A stretch of 64,000 bases of DNA, taken from positions 28,319,126-28,383,125 of the forward strand of contig CM053327.1 of assembly GCA_028583605.1 (NCBI GenBank), in the 5' to 3' direction. The notes under the pieces were generated by a model. It had not been told where the DNA came from. It was given only the letters and a program-made list of their open reading frames with translations, and made no database searches. The stretch is from Dastarcus helophoroides (taxonomy: Eukaryota; Arthropoda; Insecta; Coleoptera; Bothrideridae). How positions within the stretch are numbered: position 1 is the stretch's first letter; every line of letters starts with the position of its first letter. Positions 45,901-57,000 of this stretch are shown here, one piece after another. The position numbers were made by a program, and so were the translations under genes.

Positions 45901-48900
45901 TCTCCTGCTCCTTCTCCTTCTTCTCCTTCTTCTCCTTCTTCTCCTTCTTCTCCTTCTTCTCCTTCTTCTCCTACTTCTCCTTTTCCTCCTTCTTCTCCTT
46001 CTTCTCCTTCTCCTTTTCCTTCTCTTTCTCTTTCTCGTTCTCTTTCTCCTTCTGCTTCTCCTTCTGCTTCTCCTTCTCCTTCTCCTTTTCCTACACCTTC
46101 TTCTACACCTTCTCCTTCTCGTTCTCTTTCTCCTTCTCCTTCTGCTTCTCCTTCTTCATCTCCTTCTCATTTTCCTTCTCCTTCTTCTTCTCCTTCTCGT
46201 TCTCCTTCTCCTTTTCCTACACCTTCTCCTACACCTTCTCCTTGACCTTCTACTTCTTCTTCTCCTTCTTCTTCTTTTTCTACTCCTTCTTCTTCTCCTT
46301 CTCCTTCTCCTTCCCCTTCTCCTTCTTCTTCTCCTTCTCCTTCTCCTTCTCCTTCTCCTTCTCCTTCTCCTTCTCCTTCTCCTTCTCCTTCTCCCTCTCC
46401 TTTTCCTTCTCTTTCTCCTTCTCCTTCTCATTCTGCTCCTTCTCCTTCTCCTTCTTCTTCTCCTTCTCCTTCTCCTGCTCCTTCTCCGTCTCCTTCTCCT
46501 GCTCCTTCTCTTTCTTCTCCTTCTCCTCCTTCTTCTCCTTCTTCTTCTTCTTCTCCTTTTCCTCCTTCTTCTCCTTCTTCTCCTTCTCCTCCTTCTCCTT
46601 CTCCTTTTCCTTCTCTTTCTCCTTTTCGTTCTCCTTCTGCTTCTCCTTCTTCTCCTTTTCCTACACCTTCTTCTACACCTTCTCCTTCTCGTTCTCTTTC
46701 TCCTTCTTCTTCTTCATCTCCTTCTCATTTTCCTTCTCCTTCTTCTTCTCGTTCTCCTTCTCCTTCTCCTTTTCCTACACCTTCTCCTTGACCTTCTACT
46801 TCTTCTTCTCCTTCTTCTTCTTTTTCTACTCTTTCTTCTTCTCCTTCTCCTTCTTATTCTCCTTTTCCTTCTCCTTCTCCCTCTCCTTTTTCTTCTCTTT
46901 CTTCTTCTCCTTCTCATTCTGCTCCTTCTCCTTCTTCTTCTCCTTCTCCTTATTCTTCTCCTTCTCCTTCTCCTGCTCCTTCTCCTTCTTCTCCTACTTC
47001 TCCTTTTCCTCCTTCTTCTCCTTCTCCTCCTTCTCCTTCTCCTTTTCCTTCTCTTTCTCCTTCTCGTTCTCTTTCTCCTTCTGCTTCTCCTTCTCCTTTT
47101 CCTACACCTTCTTCTACACCTTCTCCTTCTCGTTCTCTTTCTCCTTCTCCTTCTGCTTCTCCTTCTCCTTCTTCATCTCCTTCTCATTTTCCTTCTCTTT
47201 CTTCTTCTCCTTCTCGTTCTCCTTCTCCTTCTCCTTTTCCTACACCTTCTCCTACACCTTCTCCTTGACCTTCTACTTCTTCTTCTCCTTCTTCTTCTTC
47301 TTTTTCCACTTCTTCTTCTCCTTCTCTTCTCCTTCTCTTTTCCTTCTCCTTCTCTTCTCCTTCTTCTTCTACTTCTTCTCCTTCTCCTTCTCTTCTCCTT
47401 CTCCTACACCTTCTCCTTGACCTTCTCCTTCTTCTTCTTCTAAACCTTCTCTTTGACTCTCTCCTTCTCCTTCTCCCACACCTTTTCCTTGACCTTTTTC
47501 TTCTCCTTCTCCTACACCTTCTCCTTGACTTCTCCTTCTCCTTCTCCTTTTTCTTCTCCTTCTCCTTCTTGTTCTCCTTCTCCTTCTGCTTCTCCTTCTC
47601 CTTTTCCTACACCTTCTTCTTCACCTTCTTCTTCACCTTCTTCTTCACCTTCTTCTTCACCTTCTTCTTCTCCTTCTCCTTCTCCTTCTCCTTCTTCTTC
47701 TACTTCTACTTCTACTTATTCTTCTCCTTCTCCTTCTCCTACACCTTCTCCTTGACCTTCTCCTTCTCTTTCTTCTTCTACTCTTTCTCTTTCTCCGTCT
47801 CCTTTTCCTTCTCCTTCTCCTTCTTCTTTCCTTCTTCTCCTTCTTCATTTTCTTCTTCTTATTCATTCTCTGAGGTAGGTTTCTCAACTTGTTCTGGTCT
47901 TCAAGCCTCTTGTTCTTCTGATGTTCAGCATTCTTTCTATCTTTTCATCGGTCTTCCTTGTGTTCTTTTGCCTATTGGTTTCAATATCCTCGCTTGTTTG
48001 TCCATTCTATTTTCATCTATTCTTCCGATGTGCTAGTTCCATTATTTTCTTTTGTCTCTTGTGAGTCTATACACATCAGGAAAGTCAAACACTGTCCATA
48101 GGGAGAATTTTAATGAGAGATTTAACATTGAGAGCTAATAGTGGGATAGATGGGCGGCGCCTTGTATTCTCCTACACCGGTGTAAACAATTTAACGCAGA
48201 GCGCAGCGATCAGTGCTGGTGGAAATTTCAGTTGTACATCATAGCTTCTAACGTGTTTTGCTACGGGATTACTACTGGCAGGCAACAGTTCTATTAAAAT
48301 TTGTGTACCACATGCTGTTTGTTCTTTTAGTCCGTTGATTTAGTCAACGTCTGAGGCGAAACAAAACTGATATTCTTTGATAACCAAAATAAGTAAACGA
48401 GATTTCTTAAACAAAATAAATAATAATTCTAATCAAGAATAAAACATAATAACTCTTTAAACATTACAATATAAGGAGTTCAAATAGGCTACCAGACTGT
48501 GCTAAACAATATTCCAGCCTGTTTTAAACCTCTCGACGAGTTTTTTCTACCATCTAAACTGGAAGATACGAGCATGCAGCGTCAAAGTAGGGGAATACGT
48601 TCAGCGGCCGTAGAAAACTATGGAAGGGACAATTCTAAGCGTTTTACATGGACAATCAAAATTTTTCGTTATCTGTATATGTCCTGTATATCACTCAACC
48701 TCTGTATTTCTTCATTTTTACGCATATCTCTCAGTGTCTTCCCATATATCGTTCTTAATGTTTTGATTTCCGTGATTCTCATTATTTGCGTTGTTTTTTT
48801 TTTGTAGCTGGTCTTGCTTCCACCTCATACGTCATTATAGGACGTACTGTGGTTTTGTATATTCGGATCTTACTTTCTGCTGTCATGTCTTTATTGCGGA

Positions 48901-50817
48901 AGACAATATCCCTAAGGCAAGAATTTATACAAAAATAAATTTGGATTAATTATATCAAAAATCAGTTGATTTTGTTACTTTACGGACCCAATTGTTTTTC
49001 GACCATAAGCGTTACTAATCTAAAAAAATAGTATTCGCAAATGTGTGAAAAATAAAGTTTTACAATAAAATTAATATGCATATTTTCTTTTTGTAAGGGA
49101 AGGTGTGCTTCCAGAGCTTCCATGAAGAACACGCCACTCACATACACTTTCAGTCATTTTATAAGTTTCAAGAAAAACTTGGCAAGTTTCCAAAAGGGAA
49201 TGTAATTTTAAAAACATCTCAACCTTCCGAAAAACGTCCACATATCGAGATCATAATGAAATTTAGAAAAACCTTATAAATTCGAAAATTCGAATTTAAA
49301 TTCCAAATTTGTGAAGTCAAAAATTGAAAAATCTAAACTTAAAATTTTGAGAAAATGTTCGAAATTAACTGACATAATTAGATCAAAGTCAAAATTTTGC
49401 AAAAGGAATAAAATAAGACTTCAGTGTTGAAATTTTCAGAAGCAAGTAGGAGTTTTGTAAGAAAACTTCAAAATATAATAACAGATCTGAATTTTTTCAG
49501 CATAAATTCCAAATTTCGCCAAAAAATCCATTCGACAACTTACTTTAAGAGACGAGACTTTAGAAACAAGATTAACTTCAAGTGTATAAAAATGTCAAAA
49601 TTTGGAGAATAAACGTGGAATTTCTAAACATTTTTTGATGTTCATTATAAATAAGGCAATTCCGGCAATTATGTTTCAATAAATAGTTTTATTAAAGATA
49701 AAAAAAAGTGCATCCTTTTTTGCAGACCATTAACCTCTACTTATCACATATTTAGGACAACAATATTTTTTTATTTACACTCCATTAATATACATTTTTT
49801 TTTATCGTACGTGACCTATTAACTTCAGAATTTTTATCATTTCAGGGTGTCAAATTTCACTACGTCGAATCAGGCGACAGAGGCCAACCACTCATACTGC
49901 TCCTGCACGGTTTCCCCGATTGTTGGCTAAGCTGGAGATACCAGATTCCGGTATTGTCGGAATTCTTCAGAGTGATAGCCTTGGACCTTAAAGGTTTCGG
50001 CGACTCGGACAAACCGTCACGTCGGAGCGCCTACAAAATCGAAATTCTGTTGGAGGAACTTAGACAATTCATCCTCGCTTTGGGCGTTAGCAAATGCACC
50101 GTCGTCGGCCATGATTTAGGTGCTCTTTTGGGGTGGTATCTAGTTCATCATTCGCCGCTGTTGGTAGATAAATTCTTCGCTGTATCGTGTCCTCATCCTA
50201 ATATATACTGGGATACTACGTTTAATAACCAGTGGTTTTATTTCGTGCAATTGCCGTATTTGCCAGAAGTGGATGCGCTAAAACAAGATGTTAATATAAT
50301 TAGTGAATATTACAGACATTTATCAGGGAAAGATACAACGATGCTAGAGGCGTATAAGTACACGTTTTCCAGGAAGGAAGACTGGACGGGCCCTATGAAC
50401 TACTACAGGAATCTCCCGTTTTGCAAAATCTCTTCAGAGACTGAGGAAACGACCAAAGTTTCTACTGTTTTGATTACAGGTAGCAAAGATAAATTATTCA
50501 AGTTGGAAGGTATTGTTAAATCAACTGAATTCTGTGAGAAATCTTCCGTGAAGATCGTCGATGGTGCCGGTCATTTTCCGCATCAGGAAAAACCAGAGCA
50601 ATTCAACAAGGTTCTTTTTAAGTATTTAAAAGATCGAGTTGATTTAAACAGATCACCTTCGAAGGGTGGTCTTATGGACAGGATGTTTACGGCCGTTAGT
50701 TCTACCGTGAAGTATGGCAATACGATGTTGGATAATGTACAGAAGAGAACAAATTCAGTAGTGACCATTCCATCTATAGGAATATTAAATTATCACAGTG
50801 ATAGAACGAAAGACTGA
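39962..50817 (+). CDS. EPHX4-type epoxide hydrolase, two exons, 9.7-kb intron
   Basis: Exon 1 (39962-40180) encodes an N-terminal membrane anchor (about residues 8-35) and a conserved lead-in (RDNPPPCLVDSSLG, then KYVKLK). It ends AAAG|GTCAGT in phase 0. Exon 2 (49846-50817) starts after TTTCAG and continues GVKFHYVESG. The joined protein has 396 residues with HGFP at 94-97, the nucleophile elbow GHDLG (D163), acid D288 in GSKDK and catalytic H316 in GAGHFPH, so the triad is complete. Cap tyrosines lie at about 259-260. The family hydrolyses epoxides of lipids at the ER membrane; the substrate is unknown. A C-terminal tail of about 50 residues beyond the hydrolase fold is not recognised. The intron (40181-49845) holds tandem arrays, copy E, a polypyrimidine tract and LINE debris. 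AATAAA lies at 51107 and 51114. Confidence 0.92.
40814..41110. repeat. transposon-like fragment and dispersed repeat
   Basis: It opens CAGGGCCATGCCGTGC, which resembles a hAT end, followed by GCAGCCGCATCAGGCGGCACC. It ends with the inverse copy (41027-41110) of the repeat at 13068-13144. No right end or target duplication was found. No protein similarity is convincing. Confidence 0.4.
41111..42200. repeat. AT-rich quasi-repeat with TTA/TTC microsatellite
   Basis: A short run of ATT/CTT trinucleotides lies near 41360-41410. The remainder is AAAAGTCGAAATTTTGAAAA-type quasi-repeat. No genes. Confidence 0.5.
42200..45470. repeat. tandem array, unit about 680 bp, 4-5 copies
   Basis: The mark AATTTTCGCAAA(A/C)ATTTTCAG recurs at about 42726, 43400, 44086, 44758 (shortened) and 45345. 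Each is followed by AAGTCGAATA and then AAACGAAATGTTTCAAT-type blocks in the same order. One unit has been interrupted by copy E. No conserved open frame. Confidence 0.85.
42483..42717. mobile_element. foldback element with two hammerhead-like cores, copy E
   Basis: About 235 bp. The flanks AATTAAAATTTT (42471-42482) and ATTTAACATTTT (42718-42729) are an imperfect 12-bp duplication. It carries two cores in inverse orientation: minus strand 42608-42567, with CTGAAGA, GACAGC-TTG-GCTGTC, GAA, ACGCGT, T, AGAG, and plus strand about 42614-42658, more decayed. The neighbouring tandem unit near 43390-43410 shows the uninterrupted site. Confidence 0.85.
45700..47865. repeat. polypyrimidine tract, (CCTTCT)n with higher-order units
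   Basis: About 2.16 kb of nearly pure pyrimidine on the plus strand, based on CCTTCT and CTT variants. Rare purines mark a higher-order repeat: the motif CCTACACC...CCTTGACCTTCTAC recurs with CTTGACC at about 46241, 46787 and 47264, so units are about 480-550 bp. Long frames here (poly-Leu, Ser-Pro, Ser-Phe, poly-Arg) are by-products of the repeat. It lies in intron 1 of the epoxide hydrolase gene and starts directly beside a LINE 3' end. Confidence 0.95.
47866..48090 (-). pseudogene. LINE ORF2 C-terminal fragment
   Basis: Read on the minus strand from 48090, the frame gives RIDENRMDKQARILKPIGK followed by RTQGRPMKR, with stops. This matches the basic post-reverse-transcriptase tail (GKRSxGRPxKRW) of RTE/Jockey-like LINEs. 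The fragment runs straight into the purine side of the 45700-47865 tract. Confidence 0.65.
48500..48940 (-). pseudogene. LINE reverse-transcriptase fragment
   Basis: On the minus strand from about 48935 the frame reads KIRIYKTTVRPIMTYEVEA, the (T/S)K(I/L)RIYKTxVRPxLTYGxE block at the end of non-LTR reverse transcriptases. It is followed by frames with stops reading NEEIQRLSDIQDI and VKRLE. It has the same orientation as the fragment at 47866-48090 and may be the same or a related insertion. It is not functional. Confidence 0.75.
49088..49139. repeat. 52-bp repeat, inverse copy at 56102-56152
   Basis: TTTTTGTAAGGGAAG to CATGAAGAACACGCCACT is found inverted at 56102-56152, where it starts CAGTGGCGTGTTCTTC. 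That end looks like a hAT terminus, so these may be two solo ends of one family. No duplications were found. Confidence 0.6.
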
Positions 50818-51106
50818 AACTGAACGTGTTTTATAGCTAGGTAGTTATTTATATTGTTGTGGAACTGTGATTTGTTTGCTTGAAATTTATTTTTTGTGAC
50901 CTGAATTCCCTGTCTCTTGCAATACCTAGTACTCGAACAAACAATTTTTATGGTACAAAATGCAAATTTTTTTTTGTTTAATTTAGGCGATTGTAGTTTT
51001 GTATTTGTAGAAATCTTTAGATAGACGTTACAGATAAATGTTAAATATTTTTTTTATAGTTTACACAAATGTAGTCAACGAACTGCTCCCTTTTGTATTT
51101 TAGAAT

Positions 51107-51119
51107 AATAAACAATAAA
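51107..51119 (+). promoter_or_regulatory. poly(A) signals of the epoxide hydrolase gene
   Basis: Two AATAAA hexamers (51107-51112, 51114-51119) lie about 290 bases after the stop codon and fit a single 3' UTR that ends before the hAT insertion at 51213. Confidence 0.6.
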
Positions 51120-51212
51120 AACATTAGTTAGTAAGTTTAGTAATCTAATGAAGACATTCATCTTATTGATCACTAGAGACCGGATTATATTCATTTGCAT
51201 ATTCGCCTATGC

Positions 51213-54200
51213 CAGGGGTCGGCAAACTGCGGCTTGGAACCGCCTAAAAAAATAAATAAAAGCTGGGGTGGACGGACATGCAGACACTCTTTAAACAAGT
51301 GACCTGCAGAAGTCGAAATTTCTAAAAATACTTTTCTAGGAATTTTTACGTTTTGCTTAAATTTTAACAAAAAGTTATGATTTCAAGAAGTATTCCGAAA
51401 TTTTTGATTGATTTATATTAACACGAAATTTGAAATTTCTAGAAAAAGACCAACTTGGGGAGTCTAAATTTCTAAAAAATATTTTTTTTATGATTTTTAT
51501 TTGTAAATTTTCTACACCTTTGAGATTTGAGATTTCGTAAATTACTTTTTGTGAACAAAAAATCTAAATCTTCAGAAACGACAAATATTAAAGTCCGAAA
51601 TAAAAGGAAAAGCCGAATTTTGAGAAAAAAAGATTTCGAAAAAATTAAGATAAAGAGATTTTGAAAAAATTGAGAAAAAAGAAGTAATTCCATAAAAAAT
51701 GAGAAAAAGAAAGAGATTTCGAAAGATATGAATTTATCAAAAGCTTTCAATAAAAGGTACAATCTTAAAAAAAAAAACGTAGAAGTTCGACAATAGATTG
51801 AAACGCAGGACAAATTAAAAACCTGAAACTTTTAGATAAATTTGAATTTTTTGAAATATAGTAAAATTTCGAAAAGAGAAATTGTAAAAATTTAGTGGAA
51901 CCTTAAAGAAAATGTCGATCTTTACAAAAGTCGAAGTTTTTCAGTAAAGAAAACAAAAGTCTAATTTTAGGAAGAATTTCATGGAAAAAGCTTAGAACAG
52001 CTCGAAATATCCATAAAAAATTGTAATTTTCCAGAGAAAGCTAAATTTTCAGAATAAATTTTTAATTTCGAGAACAAGACGAATTAAAAAAAACTCGAAA
52101 TTTTCAGATAAATTCGAATTTTAAGAAAATTGGTAAATACTTTCGAATGAAAATTCCAAGAAAGTGTTGAACTTTAAAAAAAATGGTCAAAATTTCCCAG
52201 GAAAAACCGAATTTTGAGGAAAAGAAAGATATTTGAACAAAATTGGGAAAATGAAGAGATTAAAACGATTCGCCTAATTGGGAAAAAAGGGAGAATTTCG
52301 AAAAAAAATGAATTTATCGAAAATTCTCAGACAGGAAAATTTTAGAAAAAAACGTCCAATTTCGGCAATAGATTGAAACCTAAAACAAATTTAAAACCTG
52401 AATTTTGTGGACAATTTTGAATTTTTAGAAAAATTGCAAAATTTCGAAAAGAGAAATTATAAGAATAAACTGAAAGCTTAGAAAAAAAGTTGAAGTTTAA
52501 AAAAGTCAGTGTTACAGAGGAGAAGAAATAGCTGAAATTTTAGGAAAAATTTCAAGAAAAAAGTCTAAATTTTAAGAAAAACTCGAAACTTTGGCAACAG
52601 ATTTACAATTTTCCAGAGAAAGTTAAATTTTGAGAATAAATTTGAAATTTGGAAAAGAAGACAATTTAAAGAAAACAAATTTTCAGATTAATTAAAATTT
52701 TGAGAAAATTTGTACAATAATTTCGAAAGAAAATTGCAAGAAATTTTCGAGAAGTGTTTAACTTTAAAAAAAGATAAAAATCTCCCAGCAAAAGCCAAAT
52801 TTTCAGAAAAATTGAGAAGAATTCAGAGATTAAAAAAATGAATTTATTGAAAGTTCTCAAAAAGGAAAATTTTAGAAAAAAACGTCGAATTTTGACAATG
52901 GATTAAAACCTAAAACAAATTTAAAACCTGAATTTTGTGGACAATTTTGAATTTTTTGAAAAATTGCAAAATTTCGAAAAGAGAAATTATAAGAATAAAC
53001 TAGAAGCTTAGAAAAAAAAGTCAAAATTTAAAAAAGTCAAAGTCTTAAAGAGAAGAAAAAAAGCTCAAATTTTAGCAAAAATTTTAAGGAAAAGATCTAA
53101 ATTTTAAGAAAAGCTCGAAACTTTGACAACAAATTTACAATTTTCCAGAGAAAGTTAAATTTTGGGAATAAATTTAAAATTTGGAAAAGAAGACAATTTA
53201 AAAAAAAAACAAATTTTCAGTTTAATTTAAATTTTGAGAAAATTTGTACAATAATTTCTAAAGAAAATTGCAAGAAAATTTCGTGAAGTGTTTAACTTTA
53301 AAAAAAGATCAAAATCTACCAGAAAAAGCCAAATTTTCAGAAAAAGGAAGAGATTTCGAACAAAAATTGAGAAAAATCAAAAGATTAAAAAAAAGAATCT
53401 GTGTAAAGTTCTCAAATAAGGGCAAAATTTCAAAAAGAAGTCTAATTTCGACAATAGATTGAAGCTCAAAACAAATTTAATAACTTGAAATTTTTATATA
53501 AAAGAGAAATTGTAAAAATAAACTGGAAGATTAAAAAAGTGTCGGTCTTTAAAAAGTCGATAAAAATTTCGATAAAAATTTGCAATTTTCCAGTGAAAAT
53601 TAAATTTTGAGATTAAATTTGGAATTTCAAAAACAAGACGAATTAAAACAAACCCAAATTTTCAGATAAATCGAATTTTAAGAAAATTGGTAAAATAATT
53701 TCGAAAGGAAAGAGAATGTCGATAAAACTTTCAATTTCAAGAAGTGTTAAACTTAAAAAAAAAGGTCAAAATTTCCTAGAAAAAGTCAAATTTTAAGAAA
53801 AAAAATCAAATTTTGAGATATGAATTTCATTCGAAATAAAAGTTGATGTTTTCGGAACAATTCGAATTAAAAAAAAAGAGATTTCGAAAAATATGAATTT
53901 GTCAAAAATTCTCAAAAAAGAAAAATTTATAAAAAAAACATCAAATTTTGATAAGAGATTGAAACCCAGAACAAATTTAAAAACCTGAAATTTTTAGACA
54001 AATTTGAATTTTGTGAAACATTGCAAAATCTCGAAAAGAGAAATTGTAAAAAACTCAAAGCTTAGAAAAAATTGTCGAATTTTAAGAAGTCGAAGTTTTT
54101 CAGAGAAGAAGAAAATATGTAATTTGCAATTTTCCGCAGAAAGTTAAATTTTGAGAATAAATTTAAAATTTCGAGAACAGGACGAATAAAAAATTCGAAT

Positions 54201-55198
54201 TTTGAAAAAATTGGTAAAATAATTTCTATATAAAAAGAAATGTCGATAAAACTCCTAGTTTTGAGAAAAGTGTCGAACTTTAAAAAAAAGGTTAAAGTTT
54301 CCCAGAGAAAGCCACATTTTAAGAACAAAATCAAATTTTTAAGGTCAAACATTCTGAAAATAGGCGAATATGGCCGATAAAATGGCAGCTTGCAGATACA
54401 TAATAAAATATCGAATTGTCAGTTAAAAGTTGGAATTTCGGGAAACACCTTATTTTGGGAAACAGGTCGAAATTTACAGAAAATAAATAAAAGTTTAAAT
54501 ATTCAGGAAAAGTAAATATTTGGGGGAAATGGTGAAATTTGGAAAAGGAACGTTATTTAAAAAGAATAGAAATTTCGATAAAAAGGCGCAATTTAGAATT
54601 AAGTCAAAAAAATGTAGTTTGGAAAAAAATCAAATTTAAGAATAGATCTAAATTTCGAAAAAGAAAACTTTGAGGAAAAGGTCGAAATCTTCAAAAACTC
54701 TTTTATTTAAAATCTCCAAATTATTACTTTAAATTTTTACTTTTTTTTTAATTAAGAAATCGACAAAAGAGAAATTTTTGAGAAATAAGTCGAATCTTTT
54801 AGTCAGTCGAATTAGAAAAAGTAAATATTTTTACAGATTGTCAACTTTGAGAAGAAATAAGGATTTATTAAAACAAATCTAATTTTAGGAGTAAAATACA
54901 TAGTTAAGCAAAGACGAATACAGAGAAGAGTTAAAAAAAAGTCGAATTTGCGAGAAAAAGGCAGATTTTGAAATAAAGCTCTAAATTTTGAGAAATAAAA
55001 GATCTTTTGGGCCGAATGTGTTTTTGTTTGACTACATGAGTCAAAGGGGTCTCTCTCTGTCCCATATTTTGTCTGATGTATCTGATTTAATTTTGAAATA
55101 AAATGTAAAATCAGAAAAGTTTGTGGCTCTTTGAAATTCACGAAACAATTTTTTTTATTGCAGTTGGCTCTTTTGACTTAAAAGTTTGCCGACCCCTG
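51213..55198. mobile_element. large nonautonomous hAT-like element (4.0 kb)
   Basis: The 16-bp inverted ends are CAGGGGTCGGCAAACT, a classic hAT terminus. The perfect 8-bp duplication GCCTATGC lies at 51205-51212 and 55199-55206. The right subterminal region has TTGGCTCTTTTGAC and GTGGCTCTTTGAAA, typical of the same group. There is no transposase. The interior is mostly a tandem array (51300-54360). A minus-strand frame at 55141-54812 is not recognised. Confidence 0.88.
51300..54360. repeat. tandem array, unit about 530 bp, five copies, inside a hAT element
   Basis: The mark CGAAAAGAGAAATT(G/A)TAA recurs at about 51872, 52445, 52975, 53505 and 54032, followed by AA(A/C)T...GCTTAGAAAA in most units. 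Spacings are about 573, 530, 530 and 527 bp. No frame is conserved. Confidence 0.85.
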
Positions 55199-55206
55199 GC
55201 CTATGC

Positions 55207-57000
55207 AAATGCATATTCAACCCATATTTACCGGTTATTGCATATTTCACCCAAAATCTAATGATGCATTTTCCCCTATATTTACAATATTTTTCGATGG
55301 GTGCTGAATGATTTAAGTCTTACTAGGCTATGGCGGTTTTTAGTGCAGGAAAGCATTTAACAATTCTAGTAAAAATGTCATAGCAGTCAAGGAAAAATCA
55401 ATGTTCAACCGGAAAATTTTAACTTTTATTCAAAATTTGCCCAGTTTTTTTCAATATTTAACAGAATGAAAGTGTCTGAGATCTTTTGAATTTCTACTAG
55501 ATCTTGTGTTTTTCCCGAAATTTCAATCTTTTTCTCATAATTTTCATTTTTTTCTCCTAGTTATAATCTTTTACTCGACTCTTTTTTCATAAATCATTTT
55601 TGGTTTTGGAAATTTCAGTTTTATTCCTCGAAATTAATCTTCTTCTCAACATTCAGGTTTTTTCGAAATTCGTTTTCGTTTCATAAGCGTCTATTCTCAA
55701 AATTTGACACCTTCTATGCGAAATTTCAATTTTTTCTCGAAATTTGTCTTGTTCTCTGAATTTTGTTTTTTTTTAATTCGTCTATTTTTCAGTTTGTTTT
55801 TATTTGCAAAATTTGACTTTTTTCCTTGACTTTCTCTCAGAATTTTTTTTCCTCAATTTTTCTCGAAATACCGTTATTTTTGTTAACGTTAGATTCTTTT
55901 CAAAATTTTTTACCTGCTAGAATCAGAATTTTCAGATATTTTTACTGTTTTGTTTAAAATTTGACTTTTTCTCGAAATTTTAATGGTTTTCTCAACATTT
56001 GATACATACTTAATATTTCTAGGAAAAACGACTTTTCCTTCGAAATTGATCTTTTTTCGAAATTTCCATCTTCTTCTCGAATTTTCTATTTACAGTGTGT
56101 CCAGTGGCGTGTTCTTCATGGAAGCTAGGGAAGCACAGCTTCCCTTACAAAACCTCTCTTTTTGCAGACAACAGCTGCGACCACTATTTTTTTTTATATT
56201 AGCAACGTTTATGATCGAAATTTAGCAATTGTGTCTGTAAAGTAACAAATTTAGCTTATTTTTGGCATAATTAATTAAAATTTATTTGTGTACAAATTCT
56301 TAAGGTGTGGGAGAGTATGAACATTTCGAATTTTATTGAAAATGTCGACTTTATTTAAAATTGTCTTTTTAATGTCTAAAGTTTTCAAAATTTTAAGCTT
56401 TTTTGAAAAATTTGACCTTTTAAAATTCAATTTATTATTGATAATAATGACTTTTAAAAATCTATACATTTCAAAATTTTACCTGTTTCAAAACTTTCTC
56501 TTTTCAAAATATTGACTTTTTCTTAAAATTTCAACTTTTTTTTTTTTCAAAATTTTAACTTTTTTTAAAATTGTAACTTTTGAAAATCTTTACTTTTTAA
56601 GATTTCGATTTTTTGAAATGAATTTCATCATTCTTTTTATTTCGATTATTAGTTAGTACGTTAGTTTCGACGTTTCAAAAAAAAAACATTTTTTCAAAAT
56701 CTTTGACTTTTTATCGGAATTCCAATTTACTGTAATGAAAATTTCGATCTTTTTAAAACGAAATTTTTAAAACGATACTTGAAAAAGTTATGCTTCTCGT
56801 CAAATTGTGATTTTATAAAAATGTTTCGAATTTTTTGTTTAAATATTTTGGCTTTCTCGAAGTTTAATAATTTTGATTAATTTTAGAAATTTCGACTTTT
56901 ATATCAAAATTTCGACTTTTTTACAAATCTCGACATTTTTGAAAAATCAGACTTTACTGAAAATTTGAACTTTTTTTGGAAAATTCTATTTCTTTGAAAA
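55207..57000. repeat. AT-rich region, quasi-repeat now in inverse orientation
   Basis: The first 120 bp, with GCATATTCA, GCATATTTCACCC and GATGCATTTTCCCC, is the sequence into which the hAT element jumped. After that the quasi-repeat runs as TTTTTCTCGAAATTTCGACTTTTT, the complement of the orientation before 55 kb. The 56102-56152 repeat copy lies here. No genes. Confidence 0.5.

Noticed and set aside
45674..47443. 589-codon open frame (poly-Leu) and overlapping Ser-Pro, Ser-Phe and poly-Arg frames
   Set aside because: All are translations of the CCTTCT tract in different frames and strands. They have no start context, no domain and no composition typical of a protein.
47569..48036. 155-codon plus-strand frame
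   Set aside because: Its left half is the pyrimidine tract and its right half is the antisense of a LINE ORF2 tail, which reads as a recognisable protein on the minus strand.
48499..48807. 102-codon plus-strand frame with a hydrophobic end
   Set aside because: It is antisense to the LINE reverse-transcriptase fragment, whose conserved block is on the minus strand.
54812..55141. 109-codon minus-strand frame at the right end of the 4-kb hAT element
   Set aside because: No hAT transposase motif. The second half is plain quasi-repeat, so it is not called as a gene.
49088..56152. A single 7-kb element bounded by the inverted 52-bp repeats
   Set aside because: The end that looks like a terminus (CAGTGGCG) points outward from this interval at both sites, and no target duplication exists.
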